Assembly: GCA_030682255.1 (NCBI GenBank)
Contig: JAUXOK010000027.1
Span: 288,492-352,491, forward strand
Reading direction: 5' to 3'
DNA: 64,000 bases
Source of the DNA: Bacteroidota bacterium
Lineage (GTDB): Bacteria; Bacteroidota; Bacteroidia; NS11-12g; UBA955
Position 1 is the first letter of the stretch, and every line of letters starts with the position of its first letter. The notes beneath the pieces are model-generated. The model saw nothing but the letters and a program-made list of their open reading frames with translations, ran no database searches and was not told where the DNA came from. The translations under genes were made by a program, and so were the position numbers. Positions 7,816 through 15,142 of the stretch are shown in pieces.

Positions 7816-9717
7816 ATGCATAATACTTTTCAAATTAAAACCTTTGAAGAATATCTAGAAGTATACCAAAACAGCATTTCTGAACCTGAGAAATTTTGGG
7901 CAGATATTGCCTCTCATTTTCAATGGCACAAAACATGGGACAATGTTTTGGAATGGGATTTTACAAAACCACAAATCAAATGGTTTGAAGGCGCACAACT
8001 AAATATTACAATCAATTGTTTAGACAGACATTTACCTGAAAAAGCCAATCATACGGCTTTGATTTGGGAACCAAACTCTCCAAATGATTCATATAGAACA
8101 TACTCATACCAATCTTTGTTCAACGAAGTATGCAGAATGGCAAATGTTTTAAAACTAATGGGCATTAAAAAAGGCGATAGGGTTTGTATTTATATGCCAA
8201 TGATACCTGATTTGGCTTTTGCAATTTTAGCTTGTGCTAGAATTGGTGCCATTCACAGTGTTATTTTTGCAGGTTTCAGTGCAAATAGCATTTCGGATAG
8301 AATTATTGATAGCCATTGTAAACATATTATCACAGCCGATGCTATGTCGAGAGGGGCTAAACAAATACCAGTTAAAGCAGTTGTTGATGAAGCCATAGAA
8401 AACATTGATTTTATTGAGAATGTATTGGTTATCAATCATCAGAATTGGCCTGTCATATACAAAGAAAACAGAGATATCAGTTATGATATTTTAAAACAGA
8501 AAGTTTCTGTCGAATGTGAAGCAGAAATGATGCAAGCAGAAGATGAATTGTTTATTCTATACACAAGTGGCAGCACTGGCAAACCAAAGGGTGTTGTTCA
8601 TACTTGCGGTGGATACATGGTTTATACTGGCTATACGTTTGCTAATGTTTTTCAATATCAATCTAAAGATATCTATTGGTGTACAGCAGATATTGGCTGG
8701 ATTACTGGTCATAGTTATATGATATATGGACCTTTGTTAAATGCTGCCACTACATTGATGTTTGAAGGTGTTCCAAATTTTCCTGATCCTGGCAGATTTT
8801 GGCAAGTGATAGATAAACATCATGTTAATATTTTTTATACAGCACCAACAGCAATTAGAAGTTTGATGGCTTGTGGTATTGAACATGTTTTACCTTATAA
8901 TCTATCGAGTTTAAAAACGCTCGGCACAGTCGGTGAGCCAATTAATGAAGAAGCTTGGCAATGGTATTTCGACCATATTGGCAAAGGTAAATGCCCAATA
9001 GTAGACACTTGGTGGCAAACAGAAACAGGAGGTATTTTGCTTTCAGCTTTGGCAGGTATTTCTCCTATAAAGCCAACCCATGCAGGATTGCCATTACCAG
9101 GTATTCAACCAGTTTTGTTGAATTCGGATGGAAACGAAATCTCAGAAAACAATGTTGAAGGTTATTTAGCTGTAAAATTTCCTTGGCCATCTATGATTAG
9201 AACTACTTGGGGTGACCATGAAAGATGTCGCATGAATTATTTTGATACTTATAAAGGTTATTATTTTACAGGTGATGGTGCCAAAAGAGATGAAAATGGT
9301 TTGTATCGAATTATTGGCAGAGTTGATGATGTAATCAATGTAAGTGGACATAGATTTGGAACAGCTGAAATAGAAAATGCCATCAATCAAACACCTAATA
9401 TTGTAGAAAGTGCAGTGGTTGGATTTCCGCATGATATCAAAGGACAAGGTATTTATGCATTTGTTGTAGTAGAAAATTTTACAACAGATATTGAAAATTT
9501 AAAAATGCAAATCATTGAAACCATTGTTGAAAAAATAGGTAGAATTGCCAAACCAGATAAAATCCAAATAATATCAGGATTACCTAAAACACGAAGTGGT
9601 AAAATTATGAGGCGGATATTAAGAAAAATAACGGAAGGAGAAATTGAGAATTTAGGCGATACTTCTACTTTGTTAGATCCATTGATAGTTGAAGAGATAA
9701 TTAAAGGTAGAATTTAA
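7816..9717 (+). CDS. acs: Acetyl-CoA synthetase (AMP-forming)
   Basis: Full-length ACS of 633 aa: activates acetate to acetyl-CoA through acetyl-AMP in the cytosol. Seen in order: the substrate-domain start (FWADIASHFQWHKTWD), the ATP-binding P-loop YTSGSTGKPKGVVHT, the acetyl pocket WWQTETGG, the hinge YFTGDGAKRDENGLYRIIGR, and the C-terminal Lys motif PKTRSGKIMRRILRK, whose Lys is the usual site of reversible acetylation. The frame extends back to a TTG at 7783, but the ATG at 7816 (MHNTFQIKTFEEY) gives the normal N-terminus. It stands alone, about 140 bp after pyrE. Confidence 0.95.
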   Translation: MHNTFQIKTFEEYLEVYQNSISEPEKFWADIASHFQWHKTWDNVLEWDFTKPQIKWFEGAQLNITINCLDRHLPEKANHTALIWEPNSPNDSYRTYSYQSLFNEVCRMANVLKLMGIKKGDRVCIYMPMIPDLAFAILACARIGAIHSVIFAGFSANSISDRIIDSHCKHIITADAMSRGAKQIPVKAVVDEAIENIDFIENVLVINHQNWPVIYKENRDISYDILKQKVSVECEAEMMQAEDELFILYTSGSTGKPKGVVHTCGGYMVYTGYTFANVFQYQSKDIYWCTADIGWITGHSYMIYGPLLNAATTLMFEGVPNFPDPGRFWQVIDKHHVNIFYTAPTAIRSLMACGIEHVLPYNLSSLKTLGTVGEPINEEAWQWYFDHIGKGKCPIVDTWWQTETGGILLSALAGISPIKPTHAGLPLPGIQPVLLNSDGNEISENNVEGYLAVKFPWPSMIRTTWGDHERCRMNYFDTYKGYYFTGDGAKRDENGLYRIIGRVDDVINVSGHRFGTAEIENAINQTPNIVESAVVGFPHDIKGQGIYAFVVVENFTTDIENLKMQIIETIVEKIGRIAKPDKIQIISGLPKTRSGKIMRRILRKITEGEIENLGDTSTLLDPLIVEEIIKGRI

Positions 9718-9754
9718 AATAAAACTTAATCAAGAATAATAGATTTGGTGTTTT

Positions 9755-10315
9755 TTATTCCGCTTTGAGAGACTCAGCCAATTCTTCAACCCTTTTTTGC
9801 GACCTTTCGTACATCAAATCAGTATCAATGATTGGTTTTATGATATTATTGGCATACTCATAAATATCCTGAACCGCCTTCTTTTCTCTCTCAAAATAGG
9901 CTAAAAACAATTCTTTTTTATAATCTTTGGTATAAGCTGAAGCTTTTAAAGTTTTTAATTGCACATATAATTCTTCCATTTCCATAACCAATGGTTTAAA
10001 ACTATCTGAAGCTCTGTGATAAAGTTTGCCATAGCCTTTGTATTCATCCATCAAACGAGCTGTTTCTTCATCAACAACTAATCCTAAATCTCTGTATCTC
10101 ATATCGCAATACTCATAATTATGAGTGATAATGTCATACCTTTCATTGATTTCTTCAAGTGAAATTTTATCTAACCAAGACTTAATTTCATCAAGCTGAC
10201 CATTAAGGGTATCTATTAATTGCAATTCTGCTTTAACTTCATAATCAGCTTTATTTTGATTAATACATGAAGAAAATAACATACTAAAAACAAATAATGA
10301 TAAAAAGAATTTCAT
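9755..10315 (-). CDS. Hypothetical helical lipoprotein
   Basis: A 186-aa protein with a lipoprotein signal (MKFFLSLFVFSMLFSSC, lipobox FSSC). The mature part is acidic and almost wholly helical (for example ELYVQLKTLKASAYTKDYKK and SQKRVEELAESLKAE), suggesting coiled coils. No family is recognised. It is divergent from chrA across 55 bp, so the two may share regulation, but no other link is apparent. It is convergent with acs. A TAAATTCG sequence before the start resembles a -7 element with one mismatch. Confidence 0.75.
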   Translation of the reverse strand: MKFFLSLFVFSMLFSSCINQNKADYEVKAELQLIDTLNGQLDEIKSWLDKISLEEINERYDIITHNYEYCDMRYRDLGLVVDEETARLMDEYKGYGKLYHRASDSFKPLVMEMEELYVQLKTLKASAYTKDYKKELFLAYFEREKKAVQDIYEYANNIIKPIIDTDLMYERSQKRVEELAESLKAE

Positions 10316-10328
10316 TTTGCGAATTTAA

Positions 10329-10359
10329 TTGAATTAATTGTTTTTAATAATTAGTTTTG
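10329..10359 (+). promoter_or_regulatory. Predicted promoter of chrA (TTG-N20-TAGTTTTG)
   Basis: A -33 TTG at 10329-10331 and a perfect -7 TAGTTTTG at 10352-10359, separated by 20 bp as in the Bacteroidota consensus. The element ends 12 bp before the ATG, so the leader would be only a few bases long. Confidence 0.6.
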
Positions 10360-10370
10360 AAATTTAAAAA

Positions 10371-11609
10371 ATGGAGCCAAATAAATATTCAATTTCAACG
10401 AGAAAAAATTTTCTTTTTTTGAAAGAGATTTTATCTATTTCATTTACTTCATTTGGCGGACCCGAAATGCACTTAGCTTTGTTCCAAAAAAAATTTGTTG
10501 AAGAAAGAGCCTATTTAACAACCAAAGAATTGTTAGAACTTAATAGTCTTTGTCAAATTCTACCTGGACCCTCCTCTACTCAGACATTGATATCAATCGC
10601 TTTTAAAATGGGTGGTCCTTCTTTGGCTTTTATATCATTATTGATTTGGATTTTACCAGCAACAGTTATCATGACCTTGTTTGCTATATCCATTAATTTC
10701 ATCAATCTAGAATATTTCAGATTTATAGGCCCTATGGCTGTGGGTTTTATAATCATGGCAGCTCTTAAAATGAGCAAAACTATCCCTAGAAACCTACTCA
10801 ATTATTTTCTTTTATTCGTTGGCGCTATAGTTTCCATTATATTTCATACGCCTTATGCTTTTCCAGCTTTATTGATTTTTGGAGCCTTTATGAATGTAAA
10901 TTATGGCACTAGAGATTTTATTCCCAATGATAAACCCTTGGTTAATATAAAATGGGCAAATTTAACTCTTATGATTTTAATTTTAGTATTTGCAGCATTA
11001 TTGGGAGCTATTACTAAAAGCAATTTTCCTAAATTTTCAGAACCAGTCTTATTATTTGAAAACACCTACAGAATGGGCACTATGGTCTTTGGTGGTGGCA
11101 ATGTGTTATATTCTATGATATTAACCGAATTTGTTGAATTCAAACAAAAACAATATTTAACTTTACAAGAATTCACAACAGGTTTAGGTATACTTCAAGC
11201 TATTCCAGGTCCAACTTTTACCATTTCTACTTATGTTAACGGTATAGCCATGAAAAAATTAGGTTATGGTATTAATGGTCAATTACTAGGTTGTGGGATT
11301 GGAACTATTGCCATATTTCTTCCAGGCACACTGCTTATCTTTTTTGTATATCCAATCTGGAATCAGGTAAAAAAATACCCCATTGTTTATCGTTCATTAG
11401 ATGGTATAATCGCCATATCGGTTGGCTTATTGTGGTCGGCAGTATATTTTATGATAAAACCATATTATAACAATAAAATTCTTTTTAATTGGGATGGTTG
11501 GTTATCTTTGCTTATATTTGCTTTAACAATTATATTACTCAAGCACAAGAAAATACCAGCCATTTTCTTGGTTATTTGTGTTATTTTAATTGGTTATTTA
11601 ACTGCTTAA
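10371..11609 (+). CDS. chrA: Chromate transporter, two-domain CHR family
   Basis: Polytopic membrane protein of 412 aa in the CHR superfamily. The family signature appears twice, as expected for the long two-domain form: FTSFGGPEMHLALFQKKFV with LCQILPGPSSTQT in the first half, and MVFGGGNVLYSMILTEFV with GILQAIPGPTFTIS in the second. Characterised members export chromate from the cytosol; the physiological substrate here is not proven. The next gene starts three bases after its stop, so the two are probably cotranscribed from the promoter at 10329-10359. Confidence 0.88.
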   Translation: MEPNKYSISTRKNFLFLKEILSISFTSFGGPEMHLALFQKKFVEERAYLTTKELLELNSLCQILPGPSSTQTLISIAFKMGGPSLAFISLLIWILPATVIMTLFAISINFINLEYFRFIGPMAVGFIIMAALKMSKTIPRNLLNYFLLFVGAIVSIIFHTPYAFPALLIFGAFMNVNYGTRDFIPNDKPLVNIKWANLTLMILILVFAALLGAITKSNFPKFSEPVLLFENTYRMGTMVFGGGNVLYSMILTEFVEFKQKQYLTLQEFTTGLGILQAIPGPTFTISTYVNGIAMKKLGYGINGQLLGCGIGTIAIFLPGTLLIFFVYPIWNQVKKYPIVYRSLDGIIAISVGLLWSAVYFMIKPYYNNKILFNWDGWLSLLIFALTIILLKHKKIPAIFLVICVILIGYLTA

Positions 11610-11612
11610 AAA

Positions 11613-12269
11613 ATGAAAAAAATAATATTATTAACATTTATTATTCTTACAGCATGCATATCGTTTGCTCAAAAAAATCAACGCGATTCTGGCTTAGTTC
11701 AGTTTTCGGGACTTTTACTATCTGCGGATAGTATTTTTCCCATTCCTTTTGCCAATATTTTTGTATCTAAAAATCCTTATGGTACTTATTCTAATTTAGA
11801 TGGGTATTTTTCTTTTGTTGCCAAAAAAGGCGATACAGTAGTTTTTACTCATGTGGAATTTCAAAAATCTTATTTTATTATTCCAGACACCTTACATGAT
11901 TTTAAATATCATATTGTTAAATTAATGGTTCAAGATACCTTTTACTTTCCTGGAGTAGTTGTAACTCCAATGCCAAATAGGGCTACTTTTGATCATCTAT
12001 TCACAACAAAAATAATTCCCAATGATGATTTACAAAGGGCAAAGAATAATTTGGAAAGAGAAGAGCTAAGGGAACAAGCTATGTCTTTAAATTCAGAAGA
12101 TGCATCTATCGCTTATAAAAACATTGCCAATATGTATGCCCAAAAATCCTATTATGCTGGCGGACAAATTCCACCGATGAATATCATGAACCCTTTTGCT
12201 TGGTTGCAGTTTTTTGAAGCTTGGAAACGAGGCGATTACAAAAAGAAGTCAACTAATATAAAAAGGTAA
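11613..12269 (+). CDS. Exported protein with carboxypeptidase-regulatory-like domain
   Basis: A 218-aa protein with a signal peptide (MKKIILLTFIILTACISFAQ) and a beta-sandwich domain of the CarboxypepD_reg-like type at about 28-110 (PFANIFVSKNPYGTYSNLDG then FSFVAKKGDTVVFTHVEF), the module common at the N-terminus of TonB-dependent receptors and free-standing in Bacteroidota. The rest is helical and ends in basic residues. The Cys in the signal (TAC) does not look like a lipobox because a normal AQ cleavage site follows. Function unknown. Three bases downstream of chrA. Confidence 0.72.
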   Translation: MKKIILLTFIILTACISFAQKNQRDSGLVQFSGLLLSADSIFPIPFANIFVSKNPYGTYSNLDGYFSFVAKKGDTVVFTHVEFQKSYFIIPDTLHDFKYHIVKLMVQDTFYFPGVVVTPMPNRATFDHLFTTKIIPNDDLQRAKNNLEREELREQAMSLNSEDASIAYKNIANMYAQKSYYAGGQIPPMNIMNPFAWLQFFEAWKRGDYKKKSTNIKR

Positions 12270-12277
12270 TCCTAATC

Positions 12278-13384
12278 CTAATCTTCTACTTTTAATTTGG
12301 GTTTTTGATAAATCAGTTCGCCATTCTCGTTGTATTTTTCATGCAAAACTAGTTTATCATTTGCGTTGTAATACTTCCACTCTCCTACCATAACGCCATC
12401 TTTGTAAGTTCCTTCTGCTCTGTTTTTTCTATTGATTAAACCTGTTTTAAATTCCCCATTAAGCTTACCATTAACATAAATACCAACTTCATCTAAACCA
12501 TGAACATATCCTTTGTAAGATTTCTTTTTCTTGCCAAAGTCCATACTTCCAGCATAATACTTTTGATAGGGGCCTTCTAAAACATCGTTTATATAATTCA
12601 TCAAAGTAATAGTGTCTCCAAGCTCATTATAAGTTATCTGAATACCAAATCTCTTACCAGCTTTGTAATATTCTTCTTTCATTAAGCGACCAAAAACATT
12701 GTCGAAATACCTAGAAACACTATCTAATAATCCATTTTTATAGTAACTTTCTTCTGCCATAACACCTGTTAAGTGATATTTATAAAACATGCCATTTCTT
12801 ACACCGTTGGTATAAAAACTTTCTTGTCTAAGATTGCCTGCTTGATAGAAATTCCTCATAAAACCACTTGGAATACCATTTACTAAATTTACTTTTTGCT
12901 CCAAAACACCATTGTAAAAATACGTTAAAGACTCTCCATGCTTAATTCCTAGTTTGTAATTGTGTGTATATTTTGGATTGCCATTGTCATAAAAAGCATT
13001 TACTGTGCTATCTAATTCATCATTGATATATTTACCAGTAAGTTTTACTTTGCCATTGGGATGATAAAAATAGAACGTGCCATTTCTTTTACCATTTGTA
13101 AAATACAATTTAGATCTAATTAAAATACCTCCCTCAAAATATTCAGTTTTTGGTCCATGCAATAAACCAGATTCAAAATGCATTTCTTGTTTTTTTACTT
13201 TGTTTGAAAAATAATCTAATGCATGCCCCGTAAAGGGTTCACCTTTATGATACATGATTTCGTTGACATTTTCTAAGCTCTCGAGCGAAACCCTTTTAAC
13301 CGATTTTTTGTCGTCTACCTGAGCATATAAATTTAACGAGATAAAAAAGGAAAGAAATAGAAATAATTGGGAATTAAATACCAT
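12278..13384 (-). CDS. MORN-repeat exported protein (YwqK-like)
   Basis: A 368-aa protein with a signal peptide (MVFNSQLFLFLSFFISLNLY, cleaved near AQ) followed by a long run of MORN_2-type repeats of about 22 residues, for example YFTNGKRNGTFYFYHPNGK and YKNGLLDSVSRYF. Automatic pipelines often call such proteins YwqK-family antitoxins, but no toxin gene lies nearby and the protein is exported, so I do not adopt that. A structural or binding role at the envelope is more likely. A -7 element ends five bases before the ATG. Confidence 0.78.
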   Translation of the reverse strand: MVFNSQLFLFLSFFISLNLYAQVDDKKSVKRVSLESLENVNEIMYHKGEPFTGHALDYFSNKVKKQEMHFESGLLHGPKTEYFEGGILIRSKLYFTNGKRNGTFYFYHPNGKVKLTGKYINDELDSTVNAFYDNGNPKYTHNYKLGIKHGESLTYFYNGVLEQKVNLVNGIPSGFMRNFYQAGNLRQESFYTNGVRNGMFYKYHLTGVMAEESYYKNGLLDSVSRYFDNVFGRLMKEEYYKAGKRFGIQITYNELGDTITLMNYINDVLEGPYQKYYAGSMDFGKKKKSYKGYVHGLDEVGIYVNGKLNGEFKTGLINRKNRAEGTYKDGVMVGEWKYYNANDKLVLHEKYNENGELIYQKPKLKVED

Positions 13385-13388
13385 GATG

Positions 13389-13396
13389 CAAAAATA
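13389..13396 (-). promoter_or_regulatory. Predicted -7 element (TATTTTTG)
   Basis: Exact TAnnTTTG match ending five bases before the ATG of the MORN-repeat gene, so a transcript would be leaderless or nearly so. No well-spaced -33 TTG seen. Confidence 0.5.
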
Positions 13397-13462
13397 TAAT
13401 AATATTGAATAGTTAACGATTTATTCAACAGAATATTTTAGCAATTAAAAAACAAATTAAGC

Positions 13463-13705
13463 TTACGTTATTGAATTGCGAACTCTTTGAGAATAGAGTC
13501 TAACAGCTTGGTTAATATTGAGATTATTTTGCATCATCTCTTCTTTACAAAAAATAGCTGCTAAAGTATGCGTTAATTGTTCGCCTTCATCTATGCCTTC
13601 TATTTCAATTTCTGGTTTTTGTTCATTCAGCAATGCCTCCTCTGCGGCTTTCAGTTGATCAATAGTATATGAATCAACTATATGTTTAATTATTTGAATG
13701 TTCAT
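13463..13705 (-). CDS. Small conserved protein (DUF6952-like)
   Basis: An 80-aa soluble acidic protein starting MNIQIIKHIVDSYTIDQLKA, predicted helical. I associate it tentatively with DUF6952, a short Bacteroidota family found beside thioredoxin genes; the function is unknown. Its ATG overlaps the stop of the thioredoxin gene by four bases (13702-13705), which indicates translational coupling and a role linked to thiol redox. Third gene of the rhodanese-thioredoxin, thioredoxin, small-protein run. Confidence 0.65.
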   Translation of the reverse strand: MNIQIIKHIVDSYTIDQLKAAEEALLNEQKPEIEIEGIDEGEQLTHTLAAIFCKEEMMQNNLNINQAVRLYSQRVRNSIT

Positions 13706-14016
13706 AATTTTTCGAGCAATGAAATAAAGACATCTTCTTTGGATGTGCTAACTTTATCAATTAATTCGCCATTTTTAAATATCGCAAAAAATGGCAGAGT
13801 ATCAACACTAGCTGCTTTTCTAGCTGTTGGATTTTTTTCAGCATTAACATCTAAAAATATTATGCCTTTAAATCTTTCATCATCACTTAATCTTTTAAAC
13901 TTAGGAGAGAACAATTTACAACTACCACACCAATCTGCGTAATATTTCACTACTACTTTTTCGTTTGTAGAAATTTCTTTTTGAAAATTTGAATCTTCTG
14001 TTAATATAACTGACAT
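13702..14016 (-). CDS. Thioredoxin family protein
   Basis: A 104-aa single-domain thioredoxin with active site WCGSC in YYADWCGSCKLFSPKF and the cis-Pro loop TLPFFAIF. No signal peptide, so it is cytosolic. The Ser between the cysteines differs from the WCGPC of canonical Trx and should alter the redox potential. Likely partner: the trxB reductase at 23.4 kb, by inference only. It follows the rhodanese-thioredoxin lipoprotein gene by four bases and overlaps the next small gene by four. Confidence 0.88.
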   Translation of the reverse strand: MSVILTEDSNFQKEISTNEKVVVKYYADWCGSCKLFSPKFKRLSDDERFKGIIFLDVNAEKNPTARKAASVDTLPFFAIFKNGELIDKVSTSKEDVFISLLEKL

Positions 14017-14020
14017 AATT

Positions 14021-14728
14021 TTATTTGTATTGATTTATTACGGATTCTAAGTCTTCCTTGGTCATATAGCCAATGTTTTGATAAACAATTTCATTGTTTT
14101 TAAATAAGATGATGGTTGGCAATGAATTAATTTTATATTCTTGACCTAACTCTTGATGAACATCTGTATCGATTGCATATATTGTAACATCATCTTTTTT
14201 AGTTTCTTTAAACAAATCTATATATGGCTTCATCATTTTGCATGGCCCACACCATTCAGCATTGAAATCTGCCATCACCAATTTAGAGCCTTTGATAGCT
14301 TCTTTAAAGGTTGATATATCATCACCTATATATTTTTCTTTGGGAGATGAAGGAGCAGTTACTGGAAAATTGTTTCTTTTCCACACCATTATTCCACCTT
14401 CTAAGTTATTTAACTCCTTAAACCCCATTTTAGACATTAAATCAATAGCTGTTTGACTTCTGCTTCCACTGTGGCAATAAACAACTGTAGGAACATCTTT
14501 ATAAAGTTGACCAACTTTTGCTTCGAAATTATCTTGGTTAACATCAATATGAATTGCGTTTAATATGTGTCCTGAATTATATTCCTCTTCAGTTCTTACA
14601 TCCAAAATTTGAATATTGGTACCTGCATTAATTTTTTCTGTAAACTGCTCGCTTGTTATGTTTTGTACTTGAGATGAATTCTGACAATTCGCCAAAAGTA
14701 ATATGATTGATAAATATATGAATTTCAT
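14021..14728 (-). CDS. Rhodanese-thioredoxin fusion lipoprotein
   Basis: A 235-aa lipoprotein (signal MKFIYLSIILLLANC, lipobox LANC) joining a rhodanese domain at about 25-115, with the active loop YCHSGSRS, to a thioredoxin domain at about 125-235 with WCGPCKMM and the cis-Pro motif SLPTIIL. It should sit on the periplasmic side of a membrane and could handle sulfur transfer or disulfide exchange. The frame runs up to 14782, but the ATG at 14728 gives the lipoprotein signal and lies just after a -7 element. First gene of a three-gene run with the cytosolic thioredoxin. Confidence 0.87.
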   Translation of the reverse strand: MKFIYLSIILLLANCQNSSQVQNITSEQFTEKINAGTNIQILDVRTEEEYNSGHILNAIHIDVNQDNFEAKVGQLYKDVPTVVYCHSGSRSQTAIDLMSKMGFKELNNLEGGIMVWKRNNFPVTAPSSPKEKYIGDDISTFKEAIKGSKLVMADFNAEWCGPCKMMKPYIDLFKETKKDDVTIYAIDTDVHQELGQEYKINSLPTIILFKNNEIVYQNIGYMTKEDLESVINQYK

Positions 14729-14736
14729 GAGTGGTG

Positions 14737-14744
14737 CAAATTTA
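14737..14744 (-). promoter_or_regulatory. Predicted -7 element (TAAATTTG)
   Basis: Exact TAnnTTTG match ending nine bases before the ATG at 14728. It lies downstream of the alternative start at 14782 and so supports the shorter gene model. Confidence 0.5.
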
Positions 14745-14793
14745 GTTGTTTTTAAGTTATTGAAAGAATTGATTAAAATCATAGTTATATAGA

Positions 14794-15090
14794 TTATTTG
14801 AATAATGATGCCATGGCGCCTAAGCCACCTACCATTGAAGAAAGCTCGCTAGCCGATGCTTTTTCAGCACTTACCAATGCTTTATTTACAGCTTCACAAA
14901 CAACAGTTTCTAAATTAGACTTATTATTTAACAAATCTTCTGCAATATGAATTGATAAGATTTGTCTGTTGCCATTACAATCAATAGTAACTCCTTGATG
15001 AAATTCTGATACAACAATACTGTTGAGCTTTGATTTCATTTCATCGGCTTTCTTTTTCATTTCTAAAATTTGAGATATATTTCCAAACAT
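14794..15090 (-). CDS. YbaB/EbfC nucleoid-associated protein
   Basis: A 98-aa DNA-binding protein of the YbaB/EbfC family. Visible: the basic N-terminal helix (ILEMKKKADEMKSKLNSIVV), the central sheet with the family GVTIDCNGNRQILSIHI segment, and the C-terminal helix with ASASELSSMVGG. Forms dimers that bind DNA with little specificity. In many bacteria the gene lies beside dnaX-recR; here dnaX is 22 kb away and no recR is seen. A -7 element ends eight bases before the ATG. Confidence 0.88.
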   Translation of the reverse strand: MFGNISQILEMKKKADEMKSKLNSIVVSEFHQGVTIDCNGNRQILSIHIAEDLLNNKSNLETVVCEAVNKALVSAEKASASELSSMVGGLGAMASLFK

Positions 15091-15097
15091 AATGGTT

Positions 15098-15105
15098 CAA
15101 ATTTA
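15098..15105 (-). promoter_or_regulatory. Predicted -7 element of ybaB (TAAATTTG)
   Basis: Exact TAnnTTTG match ending eight bases before the ATG at 15090, another very short predicted leader. Confidence 0.5.
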
Positions 15106-15142
15106 GGTAAAATGCAATAATTAAAAAAACAACCTAAATCAA

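Noticed and set aside
12278..13384. YwqK-family antitoxin and toxin-antitoxin system
   Set aside because: The label follows MORN repeats only; the protein has a signal peptide and there is no toxin gene beside it.
14729..14782. Longer start for the rhodanese-thioredoxin lipoprotein
   Set aside because: It lies upstream of the TAAATTTG element at 14737-14744 and would bury the lipoprotein signal.
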